The notes under the pieces: model-generated
What the model was told of the DNA's origin: nothing
Databases searched by the model: none
Seen by the model: only the letters and a program-made list of their open reading frames with translations
Shown here: in pieces, positions 1 through 7,118 of the stretch
Layout of the letters: every line of letters starts with the position of its first letter
Position numbering within the stretch: position 1 is the stretch's first letter
Made by a program: the position numbers and the translations under genes
NCBI GenBank assembly: GCA_027451085.1
Contig: DAIDKA010000049.1
Coordinates: 1 to 7,118 of the forward strand
DNA length: 7,118 bases
Source of the DNA: Gammaproteobacteria bacterium
GTDB taxonomy: Bacteria; Pseudomonadota; Gammaproteobacteria; Steroidobacterales; Steroidobacteraceae
Direction of reading: 5' to 3'

Positions 1-797
1 CGGCCGATGTCGATGTCCGGTCCGTTGCAGATCCCGCGCAGCCGGCCGGCGACCTGGCGCAGCAGTTCGTCACCGACGCGGTGACCGCGAATGTCGTTCA
101 CCTGCTTGAAGCCGTCCAGATCGATGAACAGCAATGCGAGGCCATCCCCCGGGGCTGCCAGCCGCGCGGTCAGCCGCTCGTTGAGGGCGGCGCGGTTGGA
201 GAGGCCGGTGAGTGTGTCGTAATGGGCGAGCTGCCGCATGGCCGCCTCTGCGGCTTCGGCGCTCTGGCGCGCTTCACGCAAGGCTTCCTCGCCCCGCACC
301 CGGCCGATGGCGAGGCTGGCCAGTTCGGCGGCGGCCTCCAGGAAGGACACGTCATCCCGGGTTGGTGTGCTGGGGCGGCGCCGGTAGATGGCGAACGTGC
401 CGAGCACCTCGCCCTGGGCACCGCGGATGGGCTGGGACCAGCAGGCGCGCAGGCCGGTGTCAGCCACAAGGGCGCGGATCGGTTCCCACCTGGGATCAGT
501 GAGGATGTCTTCGCAGATGACCCGCTGGTTGCGATACGCGGCGCTGGGGCAGCTGCCGACGTCGGGCGCCATCGGCGCCTGCTTGACGCTGTCCCGGTAC
601 TGTGGCGGCAGGCTCGGTGCGGCCGCCAGGCTCAGCAGGCGGGTGTCCGGGTCCAGCAGGTAGACGCTGCAGGCGATGTCCGGGTCTTCGGCCTGGACCG
701 CATGGATGATGGCTTCCAGCACCTCGGCAATGGGTGTGCCGAGGGTGATCAGCGCCATGATCTGCTGAAACCGGTTGAGTGTGGAAGTCAGAGCCAT
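1..797 (-). CDS. GAF-domain diguanylate cyclase (GGDEF), 3' end cut by window edge
   Basis: This is a soluble sensor enzyme predicted to make cyclic di-GMP from two GTP. About 265 residues are visible. Residues 1-165 look like a GAF sensor domain, ending in LGTFAIYRRR and a helix around FLEAAAELASLAI. A short Glu/Ala-rich linker (168-188) follows. The cyclase domain then starts with AHYDTLTGLSNR (191-202) and continues with LLFIDLDGFKQVND (222-235), which holds the metal-binding Asp226, and GHRVGDELL (238-246). The window ends just before the expected RLGGDEF signature, so catalytic competence and the inhibitory RxxD site cannot be judged. No signal peptide or membrane segment is visible. The start at 797 is preferred because a GGGA lies 5 nt upstream. 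An in-frame ATG at 863 would add 22 residues with no domain features. It lies on the same strand as the upstream oxygenase gene, about 270 nt away, so it may be transcribed separately. Confidence 0.9.
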   Translation of the reverse strand, partial: MALTSTLNRFQQIMALITLGTPIAEVLEAIIHAVQAEDPDIACSVYLLDPDTRLLSLAAAPSLPPQYRDSVKQAPMAPDVGSCPSAAYRNQRVICEDILTDPRWEPIRALVADTGLRACWSQPIRGAQGEVLGTFAIYRRRPSTPTRDDVSFLEAAAELASLAIGRVRGEEALREARQSAEAAEAAMRQLAHYDTLTGLSNRAALNERLTARLAAPGDGLALLFIDLDGFKQVNDIRGHRVGDELLRQVAGRLRGICNGPDIDIG

Positions 798-802
798 GGG
801 TG

Positions 803-806
803 TCCC
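803..806 (-). promoter_or_regulatory. Shine-Dalgarno site supporting the cyclase start at 797
   Basis: On the minus strand GGGA lies 5 nt before the ATG at 797. The alternative ATG at 863 has only pyrimidine-rich or mixed sequence before it, so this weak site favours the shorter protein. Confidence 0.45.
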
Positions 807-871
807 GGTAACTCTTGTGATCCTGTTCAAATCGGCCCAGGTGCCTGTAACCTGAATTGTCATGCGCTGCG

Positions 872-954
872 GTCCGGGAAACTGTGAGGTGTCCGGTGCT
901 TCCGGACCGTTGTTTGATGTTTTTGTCACATCGTGGACATGCAGGGCAGTCCGG
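872..954. repeat. Cluster of gtccgg hexamers with a 6-bp inverted repeat
   Basis: The plus strand carries gtccgg at 872-877, 891-896 and 949-954, and the reverse complement ccggac at 902-907. The pair 891-896/902-907 forms a perfect 6-bp stem with the 5-nt loop tgctt. On the minus strand it lies upstream of the cyclase start, so it could be an operator or a leader hairpin. The word is G+C-rich in a G+C-rich genome, so chance is a real alternative. Confidence 0.35.
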
Positions 955-1066
955 TGCGCGATGGCAGCTGCGGGATGGCGCCGATGCATGCCGTACCTTG
1001 GACCAGGCTGTTCATCCCTGCCGGGCGTAATCCATGCCACGGTCCCTGGCTCCTTGCCCCCGGGAC

Positions 1067-2161
1067 TCAACCTGCCGTCTGAGTAGGGTTGGCACCACCC
1101 ATCTCTTCGACCAGTGCTTCCATCAGCCGGGCCGCCGGCATGGATCGTGCGAGCGGTGCGCCTTGTCCGGCCCACTGGGCGCCATAGCCGTGGTCGCCGG
1201 CTGCTTCGGCGGCGGCGTGCAGCGCCTTGCCGGCGTCATAGGCAAGCGGATAGTCCGGTACGGCAGCATCAGTGAGGTTGGCGCCGAGGGTGGTGAAGCG
1301 GTTGCTGAGGCAGCGCGCCGGACGGCCGGATATGACCCGCGTCATCACGGTGTGCTGCGCGGCGTCGCTGAACAGCGCCGCGCGATAGCCGGCATCGGCC
1401 GCAGACTCGGTGCAGGGGACAAAGGCAGTGCCGAGCTGTGCGGCGGCCGCGCCCAGCTGCAATGCGCCAGCGATGCCCTGGCCGTCCATGATGCCGCCTG
1501 CAGCGATGATCGGCTCGCTGAAACTGCGTGCCAGCAGTCGCGTCAAAGCCAGCGTTCCCAACCGGTCATCGGCCGCGTCCGGATCAAACACGCCACGGTG
1601 GCCGCCCGCCTCGTAACCTTGGGCGACGATCACCTGCACACCGGCGTCGATGAGCGCGCGGGCTTCAGCCAGGCTGGTGGCCGTGCCGAACAGCACGATG
1701 CCGGCATCACGCAGCGCCTGGATGCGCTCCCGGCGCGGCGCACCGAAGTGCAGGCTCACCACGGTCGGTCTGGTTGCCAGCAGCATGTCCAGCATGGCAT
1801 CGTCTTCGAGAAAGCTCGTATAGATCTCCGCCAACTTGGCCGGCGGGTGGGCACCCCAGCGTTCAAAATGCGGTCGCAGCCGCCGCAGCCAGGCGACCTC
1901 CCGCGCCGGGTCGGGACGCGCGGGAAGGTGGCAGAACACATTGACGTTGAGCGCGCGGGCGGAAGCCGCACGGAAGGCCGCAATGGTCCCGGCCGCCTGC
2001 GCCGCGGTCATTGCGCCCACGCCGAGGGAACCCAGGCCACCGGCGTTTGAGACCGCGGCGGCCATGGCCGGTGTCGACGTGCCTGCCATGGGCGCCTGGA
2101 CCACTGGATGGTCGATGCCCAGCAAATCCATGAGACGCCGGGTTGCTGAAGAGGTGATCAT
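1067..2161 (-). CDS. Nitronate monooxygenase-like (2-nitropropane dioxygenase family) FMN protein
   Basis: The gene encodes a 364-residue cytosolic TIM-barrel flavoprotein of the NMO/NPD family. Characterised class I members oxidise toxic nitronates such as propionate-3-nitronate with O2 and FMN. Visible motifs are QAPMAG (22-27), GGLGSLG (41-47), NVNVF (72-76), VSLHFGAP (135-142) and QGYEAGGHRG (181-190). His188 in the last motif is at the place of the family's catalytic histidine. AAGGIMDG (220-227) and a glycine/alanine stretch at 237-247 form the usual FMN-phosphate region, and TESAADAGYR and a C-terminal WAGQGAP complete the pattern. Length is typical. The start at 2161 is set by GGGAG 6 nt upstream and by the conserved N-terminus LLGIDHPVVQAPMAG. 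A longer in-frame reading to 2449 runs over the kinase gene and is not credible. It begins 28 nt after the kinase stop, suggesting one transcript. Related family members include enoyl-ACP reductase FabK, so the substrate is uncertain. Confidence 0.92.
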   Translation of the reverse strand: MITSSATRRLMDLLGIDHPVVQAPMAGTSTPAMAAAVSNAGGLGSLGVGAMTAAQAAGTIAAFRAASARALNVNVFCHLPARPDPAREVAWLRRLRPHFERWGAHPPAKLAEIYTSFLEDDAMLDMLLATRPTVVSLHFGAPRRERIQALRDAGIVLFGTATSLAEARALIDAGVQVIVAQGYEAGGHRGVFDPDAADDRLGTLALTRLLARSFSEPIIAAGGIMDGQGIAGALQLGAAAAQLGTAFVPCTESAADAGYRAALFSDAAQHTVMTRVISGRPARCLSNRFTTLGANLTDAAVPDYPLAYDAGKALHAAAEAAGDHGYGAQWAGQGAPLARSMPAARLMEALVEEMGGANPTQTAG

Positions 2162-2167
2162 GACAAT

Positions 2168-2172
2168 CTCCC
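2168..2172 (-). promoter_or_regulatory. Shine-Dalgarno site of the nitronate monooxygenase gene
   Basis: The minus strand reads GGGAG, then 6 nt, then the ATG at 2161. It lies in the 28-nt gap after the kinase stop. It decides the start against the 96-residue-longer open frame that overlaps the kinase gene. Confidence 0.75.
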
Positions 2173-2189
2173 GTTGGAATCTGCGCCAG

Positions 2190-4088
<1,899 letters not shown>

Positions 4089-4115
4089 GTTGACGATGCT
4101 ACGCCATACCGGACA

Positions 4116-5168
4116 TCAGTGCGGATGCTGGTGGTGGATGTCCGGGAAGTGTACATGGCTGTGGCGCAGCGGGCCGTGCCGGTGCTCGTGGACGTGGGGC
4201 TCGCGGCCGTCCCATTCCGGGCCGTGCTCGTGCTGGTGGTGCTCGTCGTGACCGTGCTCGTGCGTATGCACCATGGGCGCGTGGCCGTGCTCGTGCTGGT
4301 GACGCTCGGTCAGATGCAGCCATACGCCGAGGGCCATGCAGGCAGTTGCCGGCCAGAACAGCAGTGGGGGTGTCTGACCGGACAGCGTCAGCGCCAGCGC
4401 GCCGCCGATGAAGGGCGCGGTCGCGAAGTAGGCTCCGGTGCGGGCCGTGCCCAGGTGCCGCAGGGCCTGTATGTACAGCACCACGCTGACGCCGTAGCCC
4501 AGCAGGCCCAGCAGCAGCACCGCGCCCAGTGGTGCCGCGGTGGGCAGCTTCGCACCCAGTCCGAGGGCGAGGGCACTGTTGGTGGCGCCTGCCGCCAGGC
4601 CCTTGATGGCGCCGATGAGGCGCGCGTCCCCGGCCGAGATCCTGCGAGTCAGGTTGTTGTCCAGGGCCCAGCACAGGCAGGCGCCCGCAATCAGCAGGGC
4701 GGCTCTCGTCGGCAGTGATGTGTCGCCCGCGCCGGGCCAGGCCAGCAGCACACCGCCCATGAGAATGACCGCGAACCCGCTGACTACGCGCCGGCTGGCG
4801 TGTTCCCTGAAGGCCAGCCAGGCCAGGCCCGCCGTGAATACGGCCTCCAGGTTCAGCAGCAGGGAGGCAGAGGCCGCGCTGGCCTCGGTGAGTCCCTGCA
4901 TCAGCAGGGCCGGTGCCGCGATGCCGCCGACGCCGATTGCGGCGGCGAGCCAGGGCCAGTCCGCCCGCGGCAGCGCGGGCCGGGTGTGTCGCCAGTCCGT
5001 CAGCAGCAGCCACAGCGACAGGCCGGCTCCGGCGCCCACATAAAGAAGTCCGGCGATCAACAGGGGCGGCGCGCTGCCCAGCAGCAGTTTCGCCAGGGGG
5101 GTTGTGATGCCGAACAGCAGCGCAGAGGCGAGCGCCGCGCCGGTTCCGGCCGGTTTCCGTGATGCCAT
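4116..5168 (-). CDS. DMT/EamA-family transporter with histidine-rich C-terminal tail
   Basis: The 350-residue protein has two EamA repeats giving about ten hydrophobic helices (roughly 9-29, 33-55, 70-91, 97-119, 128-145, 155-171, 184-205, 213-235, 245-262 and 268-286). Conserved-looking family features include LLLNLEAVFTAGLAWLAFRE near the end of repeat 1 and ALRHLGTARTGAYFATAPF in repeat 2. Most characterised DMT members export amino acids or other small metabolites across the inner membrane. Residues 290-350 are a tail with 23 histidines in HxH and HxHxH patterns, a typical Ni, Co or Zn binding composition. With the usual DMT topology the tail is cytoplasmic. The start at 5168 begins just before TM1. 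No strong Shine-Dalgarno precedes it. It is the first gene of the minus-strand unit and is divergent from kdp. Transport of a metal or metal complex is inferred only from the tail; the substrate is unknown. Confidence 0.88.
   Translation of the reverse strand: MASRKPAGTGAALASALLFGITTPLAKLLLGSAPPLLIAGLLYVGAGAGLSLWLLLTDWRHTRPALPRADWPWLAAAIGVGGIAAPALLMQGLTEASAASASLLLNLEAVFTAGLAWLAFREHASRRVVSGFAVILMGGVLLAWPGAGDTSLPTRAALLIAGACLCWALDNNLTRRISAGDARLIGAIKGLAAGATNSALALGLGAKLPTAAPLGAVLLLGLLGYGVSVVLYIQALRHLGTARTGAYFATAPFIGGALALTLSGQTPPLLFWPATACMALGVWLHLTERHQHEHGHAPMVHTHEHGHDEHHQHEHGPEWDGREPHVHEHRHGPLRHSHVHFPDIHHQHPH
4119..4301 (-). other. Histidine-rich tail coding segment of the DMT transporter
   Basis: This segment codes for residues 290-350: 23 His in 61 residues, arranged as short HxHxHxH groups separated by Pro, Gly and acidic residues. 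It ends in HSHVHFPDIHHQHPH and the stop. The DNA is low-complexity, with CAC/CAT codons alternating with GAG, CAG and GGC, so the plus strand shows repeated gtgctcgtg words. It reads as a metal-binding extension added to a complete ten-helix transporter. I recall similar tails on other proteobacterial DMT proteins, but this is memory and was not checked. Confidence 0.85.
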
Positions 5169-5206
5169 GGCGGGATGGTACCCGCTGATGGTGTCCGTGG
5201 CGTTTC

Positions 5207-5224
5207 CTAACGTCCCGCTAACGT
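5207..5224 (+). promoter_or_regulatory. Candidate response-regulator operator: CTAACGT direct repeats 11 bp apart
   Basis: Identical heptamers CTAACGT occur at 5207-5213 and 5218-5224, start to start 11 bp, about one helical turn. OmpR/PhoB-type regulators, the family of KdpE, bind tandem sites with this spacing, often replacing the -35 element. Here the second copy ends 9 nt before a -10-like TACAGT, the geometry of an activated promoter. Binding by KdpE is inference, as no kdpE gene is visible here. Confidence 0.4.
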
Positions 5225-5233
5225 TTGCCGGCC

Positions 5234-5239
5234 TACAGT
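5234..5239 (+). promoter_or_regulatory. Candidate -10 element of the kdp promoter
   Basis: TACAGT matches four of six positions of TATAAT. No recognisable -35 lies 16-18 bp upstream, where the direct repeats sit instead. If used, transcription would start near 5246 and give a leader of about 30 nt before the first small ORF. Confidence 0.3.
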
Positions 5240-5265
5240 GCGTTCCATCCTCAGTCCGGGTTCGC

Positions 5266-5269
5266 GGAG
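5266..5269 (+). promoter_or_regulatory. Shine-Dalgarno site of the small ORF ahead of kdpF
   Basis: GGAG lies 6 nt before the ATG at 5276. A good ribosome binding site in front of this short frame is a main reason to regard it as translated. Confidence 0.65.
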
Positions 5270-5275
5270 CGTGTG

Positions 5276-5368
5276 ATGGATATTGTCTTTGTGCTGTTGA
5301 TCCTGGCGCTGTATGCGCTCACCCACCTTCTGGTCGTCGGCCTGTCCAGGCTTCAGGGCCGCGCATGA
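5276..5368 (+). CDS. 30-residue membrane peptide leading the kdp operon
   Basis: This short frame encodes a 30-residue peptide starting MDIVFVLLILALYALTHLLV and ending in the basic segment LSRLQGRA. It is one hydrophobic helix (about residues 3-23) with a positively charged C-terminus, so it should sit in the inner membrane, N-out/C-in by the positive-inside rule. Evidence for translation is the GGAG 6 nt upstream, the ATG start, and the ATGA overlap of its stop with the kdpF start, typical of coupled genes. It resembles KdpF in size and form but lacks the KdpF ending. It may be an accessory subunit or regulator of KdpFABC, or a leader peptide whose translation drives kdpF. I recall small unnamed ORFs in this place in other proteobacterial kdp operons but cannot check. 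No function is assigned. Confidence 0.72.
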   Translation: MDIVFVLLILALYALTHLLVVGLSRLQGRA

Positions 5369-5454
5369 GCGGGTTTTACCTCATCGGCGGCCTGCTGACG
5401 GCGGGACTGACCGTGTACCTGGTTTATGCGCTGATCCGGCCGGAGAAATTCTGA
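5365..5454 (+). CDS. kdpF: KdpF, small subunit of the K+-transporting ATPase
   Basis: The gene encodes 29 residues forming a single membrane helix, the length of E. coli KdpF. It begins MSGFYLIGGLLTAG and ends YLVYALIRPEKF; the last part is the family signature (E. coli ends YLVYALINAEAF). KdpF sits beside KdpA in the KdpFABC complex and stabilises it. The start overlaps the stop of the preceding small ORF (ATGA), with AGGG 6 nt upstream inside that ORF. Its own stop shares one base with the kdpA start (TGATG). This identification is firm because of sequence, size and position together. Confidence 0.95.
   Translation: MSGFYLIGGLLTAGLTVYLVYALIRPEKF
5442..5445 (+). promoter_or_regulatory. Shine-Dalgarno site of kdpA inside kdpF
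   Basis: GGAG lies 8 nt before the ATG at 5454, within the last codons of kdpF. It supports the TGATG-overlapping start over the in-frame ATG at 5469 (Met6), which has no such site. Confidence 0.6.
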
Positions 5455-7118
5455 TGCCTGCCGCAACCATGACGTTGATCCTGGTGTTCCTGGCGCTGGT
5501 GCTGGCGTGCACCAAGCCCCTGGGACTGTACCTGGCGAATGTGATGGAAGGCCCGCCGAAGGGCCTGCTGCGCTGGGGCGCGCCGGTCGAGCGCCTGTTC
5601 CATCGTGCCGCCGGTGTGAACCCGGCGGTGGAGATGGACTGGAAGCGCTACGCCATTGCGCTGCTGCTGTTCAACCTGGGTGGCGGGCTGCTGGTCTATG
5701 CGCTGCAGCGCCTGCAGGGCGTGCTGCCGCTGAACCCCGGGCATTTTTCCGCTCCGACGCCGGACTCTGCGTTCAACACCGCGGTGAGCTTCATCACCAA
5801 CACCGACTGGCAGGGCTACTCCGGTGAGTCCGCCATGAGCTACCTGACGCAGATGGCGGCGCTGGCGGTGCAGAACTTCCTGTCCGCGGCCACCGGCATC
5901 GTGGTGGCCATCGCTCTGATCCGCGGCCTTGCGCGCCATAGCACCGCCACCATCGGCAACTTCTGGACCGACGTCACGCGCGTGACGCTGTACGTGCTGC
6001 TGCCGTTGGCGGCAGTGCTGGCCGTGACGCTGGTGTCGCAGGGCGTGGTGCAGACCTTCGCCGCCGACAAGGACGTGACGACGATCGAAACGCTGACCTA
6101 CCAGAACCCGAAAACCGACGCCGCCGGCAATCCGGTCAAGGACGCCCAGGGCAATCCGGTGACGGCTACAGCGACCACGCACACCCAGACGCTGCCCATG
6201 GGCCCCATGGCCTCGCAGGAGAGCATCAAGGAGCTGGGCACCAACGGTGGCGGCTTCCTCAATGCCAACTCGGCGCACCCGTTCGAGAATCCGACGGCGC
6301 TCAGCAACTTCCTGGAAATGCTGGCGATCCTGCTGATACCGTCGGCGCTGACCTACACCTTCGGCCACATGGTGGGTGACACCCGCCAGGGCTGGGCGGT
6401 GCTGGCAGCGATGCTGCTGCTCTTCGTGCCGCTGCTGGGGCTTGCCGAGTACTCCGAGCAGGCCGGCAACCCGCTGCTGGCGCACCTGGGCGTGGATCAG
6501 ACTGCAAGCGGCCTGCAGCCGGGCGGCAACATGGAAGGCAAGGAATCCCGCTTCGGCATCGCCGCCTCGGCGCTGTTCGCAACGATCACCACCGCAACTT
6601 CCTGCGGCGCGGTCAACGCCATGCATGATTCCTTCACGCCGCTCGGGGGCTTCGTGCCGCTGTTCCAGATGCAGCTGGGCGAGGTGGTCTTCGGCGGTGT
6701 CGGCACCGGGCTGTACTCCATCCTGGTGTTCGCCATTGTCGGTGTGTTCATCGCCGGGCTGATGATAGGCCGCACGCCGGAGTACCTGGGCAAGAAGATC
6801 GAGGCCTTCGAGATGAAGATGAGTTCGATCGCCATCCTGGTGATGCCGCTGTTGGTGCTGGTGGGTACCGCGGTGGCGGTGTCGACAACAGCGGGGCAGG
6901 CCGGCGTGGCCAACCCCGGCGCGCACGGTTTCACCGAGATCCTTTACGCCTTCTCGTCCGCGGCCAACAACAATGGCAGTGCCTTCGGTGGCCTTTCCGC
7001 CAACACACCGTTCTACAACACGGCGCTGGGCATCGTGATGTGGTTCGGTCGTTACTGGCCCATCGTGGCGGTGCTGGCGATCGCAGGATCGCTGGCCGCC
7101 AAGCAGCGCGTGCCGGTG
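5454..7118 (+). CDS. kdpA: KdpA, K+-binding channel-like subunit of KdpFABC, 3' end cut by window edge
   Basis: KdpA is the inner-membrane subunit that selects K+ in the high-affinity KdpFABC pump; KdpB supplies ATP hydrolysis. There are 555 codons without a stop. By comparison with E. coli KdpA (557 residues) about 45 more are expected, so the full protein would be near 600. All four pore loops are seen: VSFITNTDWQGYSGE (TNTD at 115-118), LGTNGGGFLNAN (GTNGGG 262-267), TSCGAVNAMHDSFTPLGG (from 382) and SAANNNGSAFGGL (Gly508). MEGKESRFG and GLMIGRTPEYLGKKIEAFEMK are also typical. Two differences from E. coli stand out: Asp118 for Asn in the first pore loop, and a loop about 29 residues longer before LPMGPMASQ. 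It follows kdpF with a one-base overlap; kdpB should follow beyond the edge. Expression is normally induced by K+ limitation through KdpDE. Confidence 0.97.
   Translation, partial: MPAATMTLILVFLALVLACTKPLGLYLANVMEGPPKGLLRWGAPVERLFHRAAGVNPAVEMDWKRYAIALLLFNLGGGLLVYALQRLQGVLPLNPGHFSAPTPDSAFNTAVSFITNTDWQGYSGESAMSYLTQMAALAVQNFLSAATGIVVAIALIRGLARHSTATIGNFWTDVTRVTLYVLLPLAAVLAVTLVSQGVVQTFAADKDVTTIETLTYQNPKTDAAGNPVKDAQGNPVTATATTHTQTLPMGPMASQESIKELGTNGGGFLNANSAHPFENPTALSNFLEMLAILLIPSALTYTFGHMVGDTRQGWAVLAAMLLLFVPLLGLAEYSEQAGNPLLAHLGVDQTASGLQPGGNMEGKESRFGIAASALFATITTATSCGAVNAMHDSFTPLGGFVPLFQMQLGEVVFGGVGTGLYSILVFAIVGVFIAGLMIGRTPEYLGKKIEAFEMKMSSIAILVMPLLVLVGTAVAVSTTAGQAGVANPGAHGFTEILYAFSSAANNNGSAFGGLSANTPFYNTALGIVMWFGRYWPIVAVLAIAGSLAAKQRVPV
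6117..6164 (+). repeat. Imperfect 24-bp tandem repeat in the expanded KdpA loop
   Basis: Two adjacent 24-bp units (6117-6140 and 6141-6164) encode DAAGNPVK and DAQGNPVT, residues 222-229 and 230-237 of KdpA. The shared core ggcaatccggt is identical. The repeat lies in the hydrophilic loop that is about 29 residues longer than in E. coli, so the expansion may have grown by slippage or duplication. Confidence 0.75.

Larger units (their letters stand above)
798..1066. other. Intergenic region between oxygenase and cyclase genes
   Basis: These 269 bp separate the oxygenase stop from the preferred cyclase start. No gene, tRNA or clear rho-independent terminator is visible. The most A+T-rich patch is around 910-930, where the minus strand reads gtgacaaaaacatcaaac. 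It could hold a cyclase promoter, but no convincing -35/-10 pair can be picked out. A small inverted repeat and several gtccgg words lie between this patch and the cyclase start. Confidence 0.5.
5169..5275. promoter_or_regulatory. Divergent promoter region between transporter and kdp operon
   Basis: The 107-bp spacer must hold the promoters for both the leftward transporter unit and the rightward kdp unit. On the kdp side a pair of direct repeats and a -10-like hexamer are visible and are listed separately. On the transporter side no convincing promoter can be named. A short inverted repeat gcggg/cccgc (5170-5174 and 5181-5185) lies just before the transporter start and could affect its translation, but 5 bp is within chance. 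Confidence 0.55.

Noticed and set aside
81..887. A 268-codon plus-strand open frame opposite the diguanylate cyclase
   Set aside because: The minus strand encodes clear GAF and GGDEF motifs over the same bases. The plus frame shows only compositional bias.
891..926. Rho-independent terminator reading on the plus strand, hairpin then T-rich stretch
   Set aside because: The stem is only 6 bp, the T run starts well after it and is interrupted by G, and no plus-strand gene ends here.
1043..1065. Terminator hairpin just after the oxygenase stop
   Set aside because: The inverted repeat tccc/ggga is 4 bp followed by a mismatch, and no T run follows on the minus strand.
1034..2050. A 338-codon plus-strand open frame opposite the nitronate monooxygenase
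   Set aside because: It is a shadow of a gene with all family motifs, and its Arg/Gly/Ala-rich translation matches nothing I recognise.
5424..6926. A 500-codon open frame on the minus strand opposite kdpA
   Set aside because: It lies antisense to an unambiguous kdpA, has a low-complexity Gln/His/Arg-rich translation, and is the usual shadow frame of a G+C-rich gene.

Overview
The window is G+C-rich (about two thirds by eye) and densely coded, with Shine-Dalgarno sites and tightly packed genes. The protein families suggest a free-living Proteobacterium, probably a gamma- or betaproteobacterium, but nothing here fixes the genus. There are no RNA genes, insertion sequences, CRISPR arrays, integrase genes or phage genes.

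Two transcription units diverge from a 107-bp spacer (5169-5275). To the left, on the minus strand, transcription would run through four genes. First is a ten-helix DMT/EamA transporter with a 61-residue histidine-rich C-terminal tail (5168-4116). After 27 nt comes a soluble hybrid histidine kinase, PAS-HisKA-HATPase-REC-Hpt (4088-2190). After 28 nt comes a class I nitronate monooxygenase-like flavoprotein (2161-1067). After a longer gap of about 270 nt comes a GAF-GGDEF diguanylate cyclase (797 to the left edge), cut just before its GGDEF signature. The first three genes look like an operon. The cyclase may have its own promoter.

To the right, on the plus strand, is the start of a kdp operon for high-affinity K+ uptake. 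It begins with an unlisted 30-residue membrane peptide (5276-5368), whose stop codon overlaps the kdpF start (ATGA). Then come kdpF (5365-5454) and kdpA (5454 to the right edge, 555 codons present), joined by a TGATG overlap. kdpB and kdpC, and perhaps kdpD and kdpE, would lie beyond the window.

The most interesting points are the small ORF leading the kdp operon, a pair of 7-bp direct repeats 11 bp apart just upstream of a -10-like hexamer in the kdp promoter region, and the His-rich tail on the DMT transporter next to a sensor kinase. KdpA also has an expanded loop built on a short tandem repeat, and TNTD where E. coli KdpA has TNTN in the first pore loop. No wholly new system is evident. 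The minus-strand cluster, which joins metal-binding-looking transport, a self-contained phosphorelay and c-di-GMP synthesis, is the best candidate for an undescribed functional unit, and that link is inference from gene order only.
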